Made by a program: the position numbers and the translations under genes. A stretch of DNA of 10,778 nt from an uncultured Thermoleophilia bacterium (GTDB lineage: Bacteria; Actinomycetota; Thermoleophilia; UBA2241): assembly GCA_903912585.1 (NCBI GenBank), contig CAIWHY010000242.1, positions 1-10,778 on the forward strand. The letters run 5' to 3'. Below, piece by piece: positions 1-6,612 of this stretch. Positions within the stretch are counted from its first letter, which is position 1; the number at the start of each line of letters is the position of its first letter. A model generated the notes under the pieces. It worked only from the letters and a program-made list of their open reading frames with translations, did not search any database and had not been told where the DNA came from.

Positions 1-149
<149 letters not shown>

Positions 150-159
150 GGGGCCTCCG

Positions 160-2172
160 TCAGGCAGACGCGCGGCCCAGGCCGCCGTCGGCGTCGCCTT
201 CGGCGGCCACGACCTCGCGCGCCTCCTGCTCCTGGCGGCGGGCCTTGGGCCAGAGCGAGACGGCCGCGCCGACGCAGAGCAGGATCGAGCCGAGCCACAC
301 GAAGCGGATGAGCGGGAAGACGACCATGCGCAGGGCGATGGTCGAGGAGGTCTTGTCGAAGGGCGCGTCGGCGACCACGAACAGGTCCTGCTTCCAGCCG
401 CCGAGGATGACGGCGCGGACGGCCGCGCCGGCCACGGGGTAGACGTCGGTGCGCGGCTCGAGCACGCCGGCCGGGACGCCGCCCCGCGACACGTCGAACG
501 TGGCGATGGCGCGGGTGGACGACTGCGGGCCGGTGCCGTTGTGCATCCCCCTGTAGGTGAGCGTGTAGCCGCTGACGGACGCGGTGGTGCCGGGCTTGAC
601 CCTGACGATGGCGGACTGCTCGACCTTGTACACGTTGGAGCCGATGAGGCCGGCCACCACCAGCACCATGCCGAAGTGCACGAAGTACGCGGCGGTGCGC
701 GAGCGGCTGCCGCTGAAGGCGCGGCCCAGGCCCGACCAGAGGCTCCCGTCCTTCCCGGCCGCCGTGCGCGCCGAGCGCAAGACGAACTGCACCACGGCGC
801 CGGCGGCGAAGCCGCAGACGACCAGGCCGACCATGCCTCTCAGGCTGGAGCCGAAGCCGAGCGCCAGCCACAGCGGCACCGACGCGGCGGCGAAGACGGC
901 CGGCAGGACGAGCAGCCGCAGCAAGGTCGCCCCCTCGGTCTTGCGCCAGGCGAGCAGCGGGCAGATCGCGATCAGCGCCAGCGTGACGACGCCGAGCGGC
1001 TGCGCGATGGCGTTGTACGTGGTCGGCCCGACGGTGCGGTTCATGGCCAGCGGCACGACCACGGTGCCGAAGGCGACGGCCACGGCGAACAACGTGAGCA
1101 GGAGGTCGGTGACGTAGTACATGAAGTCGCGCGAGAGCAGCGACTCGACCTCGTCGTGGCTCGCGAAGCGGCGCCAGCGCCAGGCCATGAGACCGACCGT
1201 GACCGCGGCGATGGCGACGAGGAAGCTGGTGAGGATCACGACGAGCAGCTGGTTCTTCTCGAAGGCGTGCACCGACTGGATGAGCCCGGTGCGCGTCGTC
1301 CACGTGGCGAGGATGGTGAAGAAGAACGTCGCCGCGGCGAGGCCGAGCGCCCAGTGCTTGAAGATGCCGCGCGTGCGATACAGCGTGAACGAGTGCAGCA
1401 GCGCGGTGGCGGCGAGCCAGGGCACGAGGGACGTGTTCTCGACAGGGTCCCAGCCCCAGTAGCCGCCGAAGCTGAGCACCACGTAGGCCCACCAGGCGCC
1501 GAGCCCGATGCCGAGCGAGAGCGCCAGCCAGCCGAACACGGCCCACTTCTGCGAGAGCTTGACCCAGGTCTTGCCGGCGTCGCCGAGCAGCAGCGCCGAG
1601 ACGGCGAAGGCGAAGGGCACCGAAAGGCCCACGTAGCCGATGAACAGCGCCGGCGGATGCAGCACCATGGCGGGATGGAGGAGCAGAGGATTGAGGCCGA
1701 ACGGCTGCGTGCCGGGCACGGCCTTCGCGAACGGGCTCGACGCCGCGTTGAAGACCATCAGCGCCGAGAACACGGCGCCGGTGGCGCAGAGCACCATCAC
1801 GGCGCCGGCCACGAGGCGCTGCACCTTGCCCAGGTCCAGCAGCGCGATCACCACGGTCACGACCGCGATGAGCAGCAGCCAGAGGAGGAACGAGCCCTGC
1901 TGCCCCGCCCAGAAGCCGGCGATGCGGTAGAAGGTCGAGAGGCTCGCGTCGGAGTTCTCCGTCACGTAGCCGAAGCTGAAGTCCTTCTTGAGGAAGGCCT
2001 GCAGCAGCACGGCGCTCGAGACCACGGTGGTGAGGAAGAACGCGTAGACGGCGTAGTAGCCGTTGCGGATCAGGTCCTTGCGGTCCCAGCGCGTGCCGAG
2101 CGCCAAGAAGAGAACGCTCGCCAATGAGAAGACGAGCGCAAGGGTGAGCGAGAGTCTTCCGAGGACTAGCAC
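160..2172 (-). CDS. ccmF: Cytochrome c haem lyase subunit CcmF
   Basis: A 670-residue multi-pass membrane protein of the CcmF/CcsA haem-handling family. It takes haem from CcmE and attaches it to apocytochrome c at the outer face of the membrane. The WWD motif lies at about residues 227-246 (core GGYWGWDPVEN). The four histidines known to matter in E. coli CcmF have counterparts: H172 (HPPALFIGYVG), H260 (ALLHS), H302 (SVHAF) and H499 (YFVHFG). A hydrophilic external domain (about 515-620) and a final membrane helix (about 625-645) follow, the usual CcmF layout and length. The GTG start at 2170-2172 has a GAGG ribosome binding site 8 nt upstream that overlaps the ccmE stop codon, so translation is probably coupled. 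Function is assigned with high confidence by family. Confidence 0.95.
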   Translation of the reverse strand: MLVLGRLSLTLALVFSLASVLFLALGTRWDRKDLIRNGYYAVYAFFLTTVVSSAVLLQAFLKKDFSFGYVTENSDASLSTFYRIAGFWAGQQGSFLLWLLLIAVVTVVIALLDLGKVQRLVAGAVMVLCATGAVFSALMVFNAASSPFAKAVPGTQPFGLNPLLLHPAMVLHPPALFIGYVGLSVPFAFAVSALLLGDAGKTWVKLSQKWAVFGWLALSLGIGLGAWWAYVVLSFGGYWGWDPVENTSLVPWLAATALLHSFTLYRTRGIFKHWALGLAAATFFFTILATWTTRTGLIQSVHAFEKNQLLVVILTSFLVAIAAVTVGLMAWRWRRFASHDEVESLLSRDFMYYVTDLLLTLFAVAVAFGTVVVPLAMNRTVGPTTYNAIAQPLGVVTLALIAICPLLAWRKTEGATLLRLLVLPAVFAAASVPLWLALGFGSSLRGMVGLVVCGFAAGAVVQFVLRSARTAAGKDGSLWSGLGRAFSGSRSRTAAYFVHFGMVLVVAGLIGSNVYKVEQSAIVRVKPGTTASVSGYTLTYRGMHNGTGPQSSTRAIATFDVSRGGVPAGVLEPRTDVYPVAGAAVRAVILGGWKQDLFVVADAPFDKTSSTIALRMVVFPLIRFVWLGSILLCVGAAVSLWPKARRQEQEAREVVAAEGDADGGLGRASA

Positions 2173-2182
2173 AGACGCGGCC

Positions 2183-2602
2183 TCACTGCGTCGCCGTCGG
2201 CGGCGTGGTGGCCTGCGCCTTGTACTTGCTGGGGCACTTCGTCTGGAGCTGGTCGGCGGTGATCGTCTGGTCGCCGGAGGCGTACTTGCCCACGACCACG
2301 ACGTCCACGCCGCTGTTGAACGTGTTCGGCATCTGACCGGCGTAGGTGACCTTCACCGTGCCCGGCTTGCCCGTGAGATCCTGGATCGTGAAGTGGACGC
2401 CGCTGGTGTCGCGCGTGATGGTGCCGTTCAGCACCTTGCCGCCGACCTTGACGTTCTTGCCGTTGTACTGACCCGCGGCAAGGTCCGAGACTTGGCGATA
2501 GTAGGCGCCCTGTCGCTGCACGAGGAAGACGACGCCGACGACGAACACGACGACGATGAAGCCCGTAGCGACGAGCAGTCGGGTGCGAGATTTCTTGTTC
2601 AA
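2183..2602 (-). CDS. ccmE: Cytochrome c maturation haem chaperone CcmE, Cys-type (System I*)
   Basis: A 139-residue membrane-anchored haem chaperone that receives haem from CcmC and passes it to CcmF. One N-terminal membrane helix (about 8-28) is followed by the OB-fold beta-barrel (about 40-118), with typical CcmE signatures such as VKVGGKVLNGTI and VTYAGQMPNTF. The usual haem-binding motif is HxxxY; here the equivalent is C123-P-S-K-Y127, so the covalent haem ligand would be cysteine. The same substitution is known from Desulfovibrio and archaeal System I* CcmE proteins. The start is TTG (2600-2602), after a GGGGG stretch 7 nt upstream. The nearby ATG at 2622-2624 is in another frame. It is the first gene of the ccmE-ccmF-ccmA-like unit, with a 10-bp gap to ccmF. 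Confidence 0.92.
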   Translation of the reverse strand: MNKKSRTRLLVATGFIVVVFVVGVVFLVQRQGAYYRQVSDLAAGQYNGKNVKVGGKVLNGTITRDTSGVHFTIQDLTGKPGTVKVTYAGQMPNTFNSGVDVVVVGKYASGDQTITADQLQTKCPSKYKAQATTPPTATQ

Positions 2603-2640
2603 GGAGATACCCCCGGCGGTTCATTCGAGCGGTGTCAGAG

Positions 2641-2669
2641 AGTGTAGCGCACGAACAGCCACTTCGCCA
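2641..2669 (-). promoter_or_regulatory. Possible promoter for ccmE
   Basis: On the minus strand a TACACT hexamer (2641-2646) fits a -10 element and sits about 40 bp before the ccmE TTG. A hexamer TGGCGA (2664-2669) lies 17 bp further upstream but matches the -35 consensus at only three of six positions. The same -10 hexamer occurs before moaA. This is a pattern match only. Confidence 0.3.
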
Positions 2670-2768
2670 TTTGCACTGTCGCCAAGATGATTAAGGCTTG
2701 TGAAGTCCGGCGCGAGGCCTCGCTGCCTGCCGCGCCCCTGGTGGGAAGCTGCCCTCCGCGCGCCCTTA

Positions 2769-2785
2769 TTGCGAACTATTTGCAG
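2769..2785 (+). promoter_or_regulatory. Nur-box-like operator
   Basis: The sequence is TTGCGA-ACTAT-TTGCAG. The Streptomyces Nur box is tTGCaa-N5-ttGCAA, so both half-sites match with the exact 5-bp spacing, differing at one base in each. It lies 19-35 bp before the start of a Fur-family gene followed by a nickel/cobalt uptake gene, and its left half-site coincides with the predicted -35 hexamer. Binding there would block RNA polymerase, giving metal-dependent autorepression. The match was made by eye, so the operator call is inference supported by context. Confidence 0.6.
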
Positions 2786-2804
2786 GTGCGATAGCGTCGC
2801 GCCA
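2769..2804 (+). promoter_or_regulatory. Predicted leaderless promoter of the Fur-family/cbiM operon
   Basis: A -35 hexamer TTGCGA (2769-2774, four of six to TTGACA) is separated by exactly 17 bp from TAGCGT (2792-2797), which fits the actinobacterial TANNNT -10 pattern. The -10 spans -12 to -7 of the ATG at 2804, the placement typical of leaderless transcripts in which A of the start codon is +1. Consistent with this, no Shine-Dalgarno sequence precedes the ATG. Confidence 0.55.
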
Positions 2805-3313
2805 TGCATCACGCACGCGCGACGCTCAAAGAGCAAGGGTACCGCCTCACGCCGCAGCGGACGGCCGTCTGGGAGACGCTGCGCGGCGCCGGCCGCCACA
2901 TGACCGCCGAGGAGGTCGCCGGCGCCACCCGGCGGAGCCTCCCCGGGATCGACACGTCGACGGTGTACCGCACGCTCGAGCTGCTGGTGAGCCTCGACCT
3001 GGTGACCGAGACCAAGCTGGGCTCGGCGCGCAGCTACTTCGAGGTCTCGCCCGATCCGGGCCATCATCACTTCGTCTGCGAGCGCTGCGGCGCCGTGGGC
3101 CACTTCGGGGACGAGCTCTTCGCGCCGCTGTACCGGGCACTCGAGGCGAGCGACGGATTCACGCCCACGCGCGCCCGCGCGACCGTGTTCGGCGTCTGCC
3201 GGCGGTGCCGGGACGGCGCCGGCGAGCCGGCGAGGCCGGCGAGGCCGGCGGCCGACGGTACGCCGGCGCCGAGGCTCGCAGACGACGAGGCGCCGGCACC
3301 CGGCCGGCCGTAG
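2804..3313 (+). CDS. Fur-family metalloregulator, probably nickel-responsive (Nur-like)
   Basis: A 169-residue Fur-family repressor. The winged helix covers about residues 1-80, with recognition helix DTSTVYRTLELL (50-61). The dimerisation and metal domain follows with H87-H89. Residues H32, E80, H87 and H89 align with the regulatory metal site of Fur (H33, E81, H88, H90). Structural zinc is held by C92-x2-C95 and C132-x2-C135. The histidine usually found about ten residues before the second CxxC is absent, which may reflect different metal preference. Residues 140-169 form a low-complexity Pro/Ala tail encoded by GC-rich repeats. Nickel specificity is inferred from the adjoining CbiM/NikM gene, 6 bp downstream, and the Nur-like operator; Zur or a cobalt sensor remain alternatives. 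Family assignment is certain, metal is not. Confidence 0.93.
   Translation: MHHARATLKEQGYRLTPQRTAVWETLRGAGRHMTAEEVAGATRRSLPGIDTSTVYRTLELLVSLDLVTETKLGSARSYFEVSPDPGHHHFVCERCGAVGHFGDELFAPLYRALEASDGFTPTRARATVFGVCRRCRDGAGEPARPARPAADGTPAPRLADDEAPAPGRP
3218..3256 (+). repeat. Short GC-rich direct repeats in the tail of the Fur-family gene
   Basis: Repeats of GCGAGGCCG and close variants encode the alternating PAR/PA tail of the regulator (about residues 139-150). They look like slippage-generated low complexity and lie outside the conserved fold. Confidence 0.5.
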
Positions 3314-3319
3314 CGCGCG

Positions 3320-4321
3320 GTGCACATCCCCGACGGATACCTCGGGCCGGAGACGGTCGCCGCCGGCTGGGCCGCCTGCACGCCCGCCTGGTACTGGGCG
3401 AGCCGGCGGGCGCGGGACACGCTCAGCGAGCCCAAGGCGGTGCCGATGCTGGCGGCCAGCGCCGCCTTCAGCTTCCTGATCATGATGCTCAACGTCCCCG
3501 TGCTCGGAGGGACCACCGCCCACGCCGTGGGGGCCGTGCTGATCGCCGTGATCGCCGGGCCGGAGATCGCGATCCTCGCGGTGAGCGCCGCACTGGTGAT
3601 CCAGGCGCTGCTGTTCGCCGACGGCGGCGTGCTCGCGCTGGGGGTCAACTGCTTCAACATGGCGGTCGTGATGCCGCTCGTCGGGTACGCCGTGTACCGC
3701 TTCGTGGCCGGTTCCTCCCCGCTGCTCTCGAAGCGGCGCCTGGTCGCCGCCGGCCTCGCCGCCTACGCCGGCATGATCGCCGCGGCGGCGATGGCCGGCC
3801 TCGAGCTCGGCTTGCAGCCGGCGCTGCACTCGGTGAACGGCGTCGCCCAGTACGCGCCCTACGGGCTCAAGGTCTCGCTCACGGCGATGCTGGCGTCGCA
3901 CCTGCTCATCGCCGGGCCCGTCGAGGCCGCGTTCACGGTCGGGGTCTTCGCCTTCCTCGTGCGCACGAGTCCGGAACTGCTCAAGGCTTCCGCCGGCGAA
4001 CGCCTGCGGGCGCGCTGGCTGTGGGCCGTCGTCGGCGTCCTCGTGCTCGCGGTGCCGCTGGGGCTGATCGCCACCGGCACGGCCTGGGGCGAGTGGAGCG
4101 CCGGCCAGATGAAGGAGAAGCTCGGCTACGTCCCCAGCGGGCTCGCCCAGTTCGGCGGCTGGTGGAAGGGCCTGCTGCCCGGCTATGCCCTCCCGGGCGG
4201 CAGCGGCGGGCTGCTCGCCGTGGCAGCGTACGTGCTCTCGGCACTCCTCGGCGTCGCGGCTCTGGGCGGCGCGGCCTGGCTCATCGTGCGCCTCGCGCGC
4301 CGCCGCCGGCCGTCCGGCTGA
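3320..4321 (+). CDS. cbiM: ECF transporter substrate-capture protein CbiM/NikM with fused CbiN/PDGLE-like C-terminus
   Basis: A 333-residue integral membrane protein of the CbiM/NikM family for Co2+ or Ni2+ uptake. It begins MHIPDGYLGP, in which the amino terminus and H2 form the metal site; the second conserved histidine is H68 (TTAHAVG), matching Met1, His2 and His67 of structurally known NikM2. Other family signatures are QALLFADGG (95-103) and NCFNMAVV (110-117). After the CbiM core (to about 215) comes the segment ATGTAWGEW...LGYVPSG and a final helix (about 295-327), as in NikM/CbiM proteins fused to a CbiN/PDGLE-like part. The GTG start is fixed by the MHIPDG terminus; it has no clear ribosome binding site and lies 6 bp after the regulator stop, suggesting coupling. 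No CbiQ or CbiO partner follows. Nickel is favoured over cobalt by context only. Confidence 0.9.
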   Translation: MHIPDGYLGPETVAAGWAACTPAWYWASRRARDTLSEPKAVPMLAASAAFSFLIMMLNVPVLGGTTAHAVGAVLIAVIAGPEIAILAVSAALVIQALLFADGGVLALGVNCFNMAVVMPLVGYAVYRFVAGSSPLLSKRRLVAAGLAAYAGMIAAAAMAGLELGLQPALHSVNGVAQYAPYGLKVSLTAMLASHLLIAGPVEAAFTVGVFAFLVRTSPELLKASAGERLRARWLWAVVGVLVLAVPLGLIATGTAWGEWSAGQMKEKLGYVPSGLAQFGGWWKGLLPGYALPGGSGGLLAVAAYVLSALLGVAALGGAAWLIVRLARRRRPSG

Positions 4322-4426
4322 CCGGCGCACAGCGCGTTTGCCGGGAGACGCGGCGCCGCGCCCACAGGCCCGGACGCCGCGCCCGCCGCGGCAGGAAAAG
4401 AGCGGCGGAGCGGCGTAGCTAGCAGC

Positions 4427-5068
4427 ATGCCGATCGACAAGCGCCGCGAGAGCAGGGTCATCGCCGCCATCTTGGCGGACGTCGTGGAGGAGGCCGCCGG
4501 CGCCGGAGGCCTCCTCAAACCCGCGCTCGAACGGATCAACCACCTGTTCGCTCCCGCCGTCGCGGAGCCGTTCGCGCTGGCCGGCGCGTCGCGCGTGGAC
4601 GGCGCCCTCGCGGACCCGGCTCAGGCGCCGCTCTGCATCAGCGTGCTGCGCGAGCTGATCGCGCCGACGCAGCTCCGCGTCGGCGTCGGCGTCGGCGTCG
4701 TGGAGGACCTGCGCGACGCCGCCCACGGCCGCGACGCCCGCTCCCTGGCGCGCAACGCGCTGCAGCTGGCGGCGCGAGACGGCGGCCTCAGCCGCTACCT
4801 CGGCACCGGCGAAGCCGGCGACGTCCTGCTCGGCGCCCTCTGCCGACTGGTCGACCCGCTGATATGGGCGCGCACGCTGAAGCAGTGGGAGGCCATCACC
4901 GCGTACCGCGAGCTCGGCCACCAGCGCGAGGTGGCTCTGCGCCTCGGCGTGACCCGGCAGAGCGTCGGCGACCGGCTCTCGGCCGGCCACCGCCGCGCGG
5001 TCGAAGAAGCCGACGCGGCGATCGCCACGTACCTCACCTACGCTGGCCGGCAGCGTCTCGCGCCCTGA
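4427..5068 (+). CDS. SatD-like protein with C-terminal helix-turn-helix, function unknown
   Basis: A 213-residue soluble protein resembling the SatD family (named after a Streptococcus mutans gene; biochemical role unknown). Matching features in order are an N-terminal hydrophobic strand ending in Asp (VIAAILADVV, 11-20), the strand RVGVGVGVVED (84-94, compared with RxGIGxGEI in typical members), an amphipathic region rich in Ala and Arg (100-120), and a helix-turn-helix of the type QREVALRLGVTRQSVGDRL (166-184). The first half is divergent: the GD-I-V-x-S-R and GDEFQ-like motifs usual in the family are replaced (LADVVEEAAG; RVDGALADPA). There is no good ribosome binding site; GGAG at 4407-4410 is too far from the ATG. 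It follows cbiM by 105 bp and converges on the MOSC-MogA gene. Family assignment is from remembered motif order, so moderate. Confidence 0.6.
   Translation: MPIDKRRESRVIAAILADVVEEAAGAGGLLKPALERINHLFAPAVAEPFALAGASRVDGALADPAQAPLCISVLRELIAPTQLRVGVGVGVVEDLRDAAHGRDARSLARNALQLAARDGGLSRYLGTGEAGDVLLGALCRLVDPLIWARTLKQWEAITAYRELGHQREVALRLGVTRQSVGDRLSAGHRRAVEEADAAIATYLTYAGRQRLAP
4678..4701 (+). repeat. GTCGGC hexamer microsatellite inside the SatD-like gene
   Basis: Nearly four tandem copies of the hexamer GTCGGC encode the alternating Val-Gly run at residues 85-91. In-frame units of 6 bp would change length by two residues without frameshift. Confidence 0.6.
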
Positions 5069-5095
5069 CGGCCCCGCACTCCGATGAGTCACGCC

Positions 5096-5114
5096 GGCGC
5101 CGGCGGGCGGCGCC
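5096..5114. terminator. Possible bidirectional terminator hairpin
   Basis: In the 55-bp gap between the convergent SatD-like and MOSC-MogA genes, GGCGCC (5096-5101) and GGCGCC (5109-5114) can form a 6-bp stem with a 7-nt loop on either strand. There is no T-tract, so this is a weak call based on the hairpin and the convergent arrangement. Confidence 0.3.
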
Positions 5115-5123
5115 CACCAGGGC

Positions 5124-6086
5124 TCAGACTCCGGCGGCCGGCTCCGGCGCAGCGCAGTCCCCGCCCTGGTCCAGCAGCTTCTCGACCGCGTGCGGCAGCG
5201 CCGGCGCGATCATCGCGTACTGCTCGCGGCACGCGCCCGGGCTGCCCGGCATGTTGATGATCAAGGTCCTGCCGCGGATGCCGCTCACGGCCCGCGAGAT
5301 CATGGCGTGCGGCGTCTTGGCGAGGGAACCGGCGCGCATCGCCTCGGCGAAGCCCGGCGCCTGACGGTCGAACACCTCGAGCGTCGCCTCGGGGGTCACG
5401 TCGCGGCTGGTCATGCCGGTGCCGCCCGTGGTCAGGACGAGGCTGATCTTGGTCTCGTCGGCCCACCGCCGCAGGACCGCGGCGATCTGGTCGCGCTCGT
5501 CCGGCACGATGGCACGCTCGACGGAGGCGACCCCGAGGCCGCGCAGCGCCTCTTCCAGCGCGGCGCCGCTGGCGTCCTCGCGCTCGCCGCGCGAGCCCTT
5601 GTCGCTCACCGTGAGCACGGCGGCCACGATGAGGCTCGTCCTGATGAGGACCAGGCCGTTGCCCGGGAAGATCTCTCCGCCCTCCAGGACCCGGGCGAAG
5701 ATGCCCTCCCGCGGCATGACGCAGTCGCCGGCCTGGCGGAAGATGGCGCAGCGGTCGTGGCACACCTTGCCGATCTGCGTGACCTCGAGCAGGCACTCGC
5801 CGGCGTACAGGCGCGCGCCCACGGGCAACTCGTAAAGCACGAGGCCCTCGGTGGTGATGTTCTCGCCGAACGCACCCGGCTCCACCGTGGGGCACGAGGG
5901 CTTCATCTTCTCGATGCTCTCGTTGGCGAGCAGGCTCACCTGGCGGTGCCAGGGGCCGGCGTGCGCGTCACCCTCGACCCCGTGCTCGACGATCAGGGTG
6001 ATCGACTCCACGGGATCCTTGCGGACGCCCTTCTCGGCGGCCACGTTGACAGACACGATGCCGCCGTCGACGGTGTGCTGACTCAC
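5124..6086 (-). CDS. mogA: MOSC domain-MogA fusion: molybdopterin adenylyltransferase
   Basis: A 320-residue two-domain protein. Residues 1-150 are a MOSC domain (GAFGENITTEGL at 71-82; C109, C113 and C122 in the conserved block GKVCHDRCAIFRQAGDC). MOSC domains bind sulfur or molybdopterin-type ligands. Residues 152-305 are MogA/MoaB: TVSDKGSRGEREDASG (159-174), the nucleotide-binding loop TTGGTGMTSRD (219-229) and NMPGSP (279-284). MogA adenylylates molybdopterin before metal insertion. The GTG start (6084-6086) overlaps the moaC stop by 4 bp (GTGA) and has GGAGG 6 nt upstream (6093-6097), so translation is coupled to moaC. The open frame continues further upstream over moaC, but those residues are an out-of-frame artefact. 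Such fusions are known in other bacteria; the MOSC partner's substrate is unknown. Confidence 0.93.
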   Translation of the reverse strand: MSQHTVDGGIVSVNVAAEKGVRKDPVESITLIVEHGVEGDAHAGPWHRQVSLLANESIEKMKPSCPTVEPGAFGENITTEGLVLYELPVGARLYAGECLLEVTQIGKVCHDRCAIFRQAGDCVMPREGIFARVLEGGEIFPGNGLVLIRTSLIVAAVLTVSDKGSRGEREDASGAALEEALRGLGVASVERAIVPDERDQIAAVLRRWADETKISLVLTTGGTGMTSRDVTPEATLEVFDRQAPGFAEAMRAGSLAKTPHAMISRAVSGIRGRTLIINMPGSPGACREQYAMIAPALPHAVEKLLDQGGDCAAPEPAAGV

Positions 6087-6598
6087 TGCTCGCCTCCGCT
6101 CCGCCCGGCGCCGGCCTCGCGGCGCCAGGTCCCGCTGCGCCCGCCGCTCTTCTCGAGCAGGCGGACGACGGTGATCTCCATGCCGCGGTCGGCGGCCTTG
6201 CACATGTCGTAGATCGTGAGCGCGCTGGTGGACGCGGCGACCATCGCCTCCATCTCCACGCCGGTGCGCCCGCGCAAACGGGCCTCGGCGACGACGCGCA
6301 GGCCGGGCAGATCGTGGTCCGCGTCGATGGTCACCGTGAGCGCCGTGAGATTGAGCTGGTGGCAAAGCGGGATGAGCTCGTGCGTACGCTTGGCGGCCAT
6401 GATGCCGGCCAGACGGGCGGTGGCGATCACGTCGCCCTTGGGCACCGCCTGGTCCTCTATCAGCGCGAGCGTCTCCGGCGCCATGCGTACGTGGGCTTCG
6501 GCGCGCGCGAAGCGCTCCGTCTCCTGCTTGCCGCCGACGTCGACCATGCGCGCGCGCCCCTGGTCGTCGATGTGGCTGAGCGCGCTCACGGGGCGCAC
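6083..6598 (-). CDS. moaC: Cyclic pyranopterin monophosphate synthase MoaC
   Basis: A 171-residue MoaC. It converts the 3',8-cyclo-GTP product of MoaA to cyclic pyranopterin monophosphate in molybdenum or tungsten cofactor synthesis. Family motifs are LSHIDDQGRARMVDVGGK (7-24), the block KRTHELIPLCHQL (70-82), TGVEMEAMVAAS (112-123) and DMCKAADRGM (131-140), including the catalytic lysine at 134. The GTG at 6596-6598 is taken as the start; GTG at 6587-6589, three codons later, is also possible. Neither has a clear ribosome binding site. It begins 14 bp after the moaA stop and overlaps the MOSC-MogA gene by 4 bp, so the three form an operon. The last 20 residues are a poorly conserved Gly/Arg-rich tail. 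Confidence 0.95.
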   Translation of the reverse strand: MRPVSALSHIDDQGRARMVDVGGKQETERFARAEAHVRMAPETLALIEDQAVPKGDVIATARLAGIMAAKRTHELIPLCHQLNLTALTVTIDADHDLPGLRVVAEARLRGRTGVEMEAMVAASTSALTIYDMCKAADRGMEITVVRLLEKSGGRSGTWRREAGAGRSGGEQ

Positions 6599-6612
6599 CG
6601 GTCACGCATCGG

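Noticed and set aside
2166..2624. Alternative ATG start for ccmE at 2622-2624
   Set aside because: That ATG is in a different frame from CcmE; the CcmE frame starts at the TTG at 2600-2602, which places the membrane helix at the usual position.
2663..2685. Second Nur-type site around TTTGCACTGTCGCCAA
   Set aside because: Only one half-site resembles the motif and the spacing is wrong on both strands.
3205..4422. 405-codon plus-strand frame overlapping cbiM
   Set aside because: Out-of-frame shadow of cbiM; Arg/Gly-rich without family resemblance.
2621..5092. 823-codon open frame on the minus strand across the regulator, cbiM and SatD-like genes
   Set aside because: It runs antisense through three recognisable genes and its translation is compositionally biased and domain-free, an effect of few stop codons at high GC.
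6087..6605. N-terminal extension of the MOSC-MogA frame over moaC
   Set aside because: The extra residues are the shifted translation of moaC; the GTG at 6086 with GGAGG upstream and a 4-bp overlap is the credible start.
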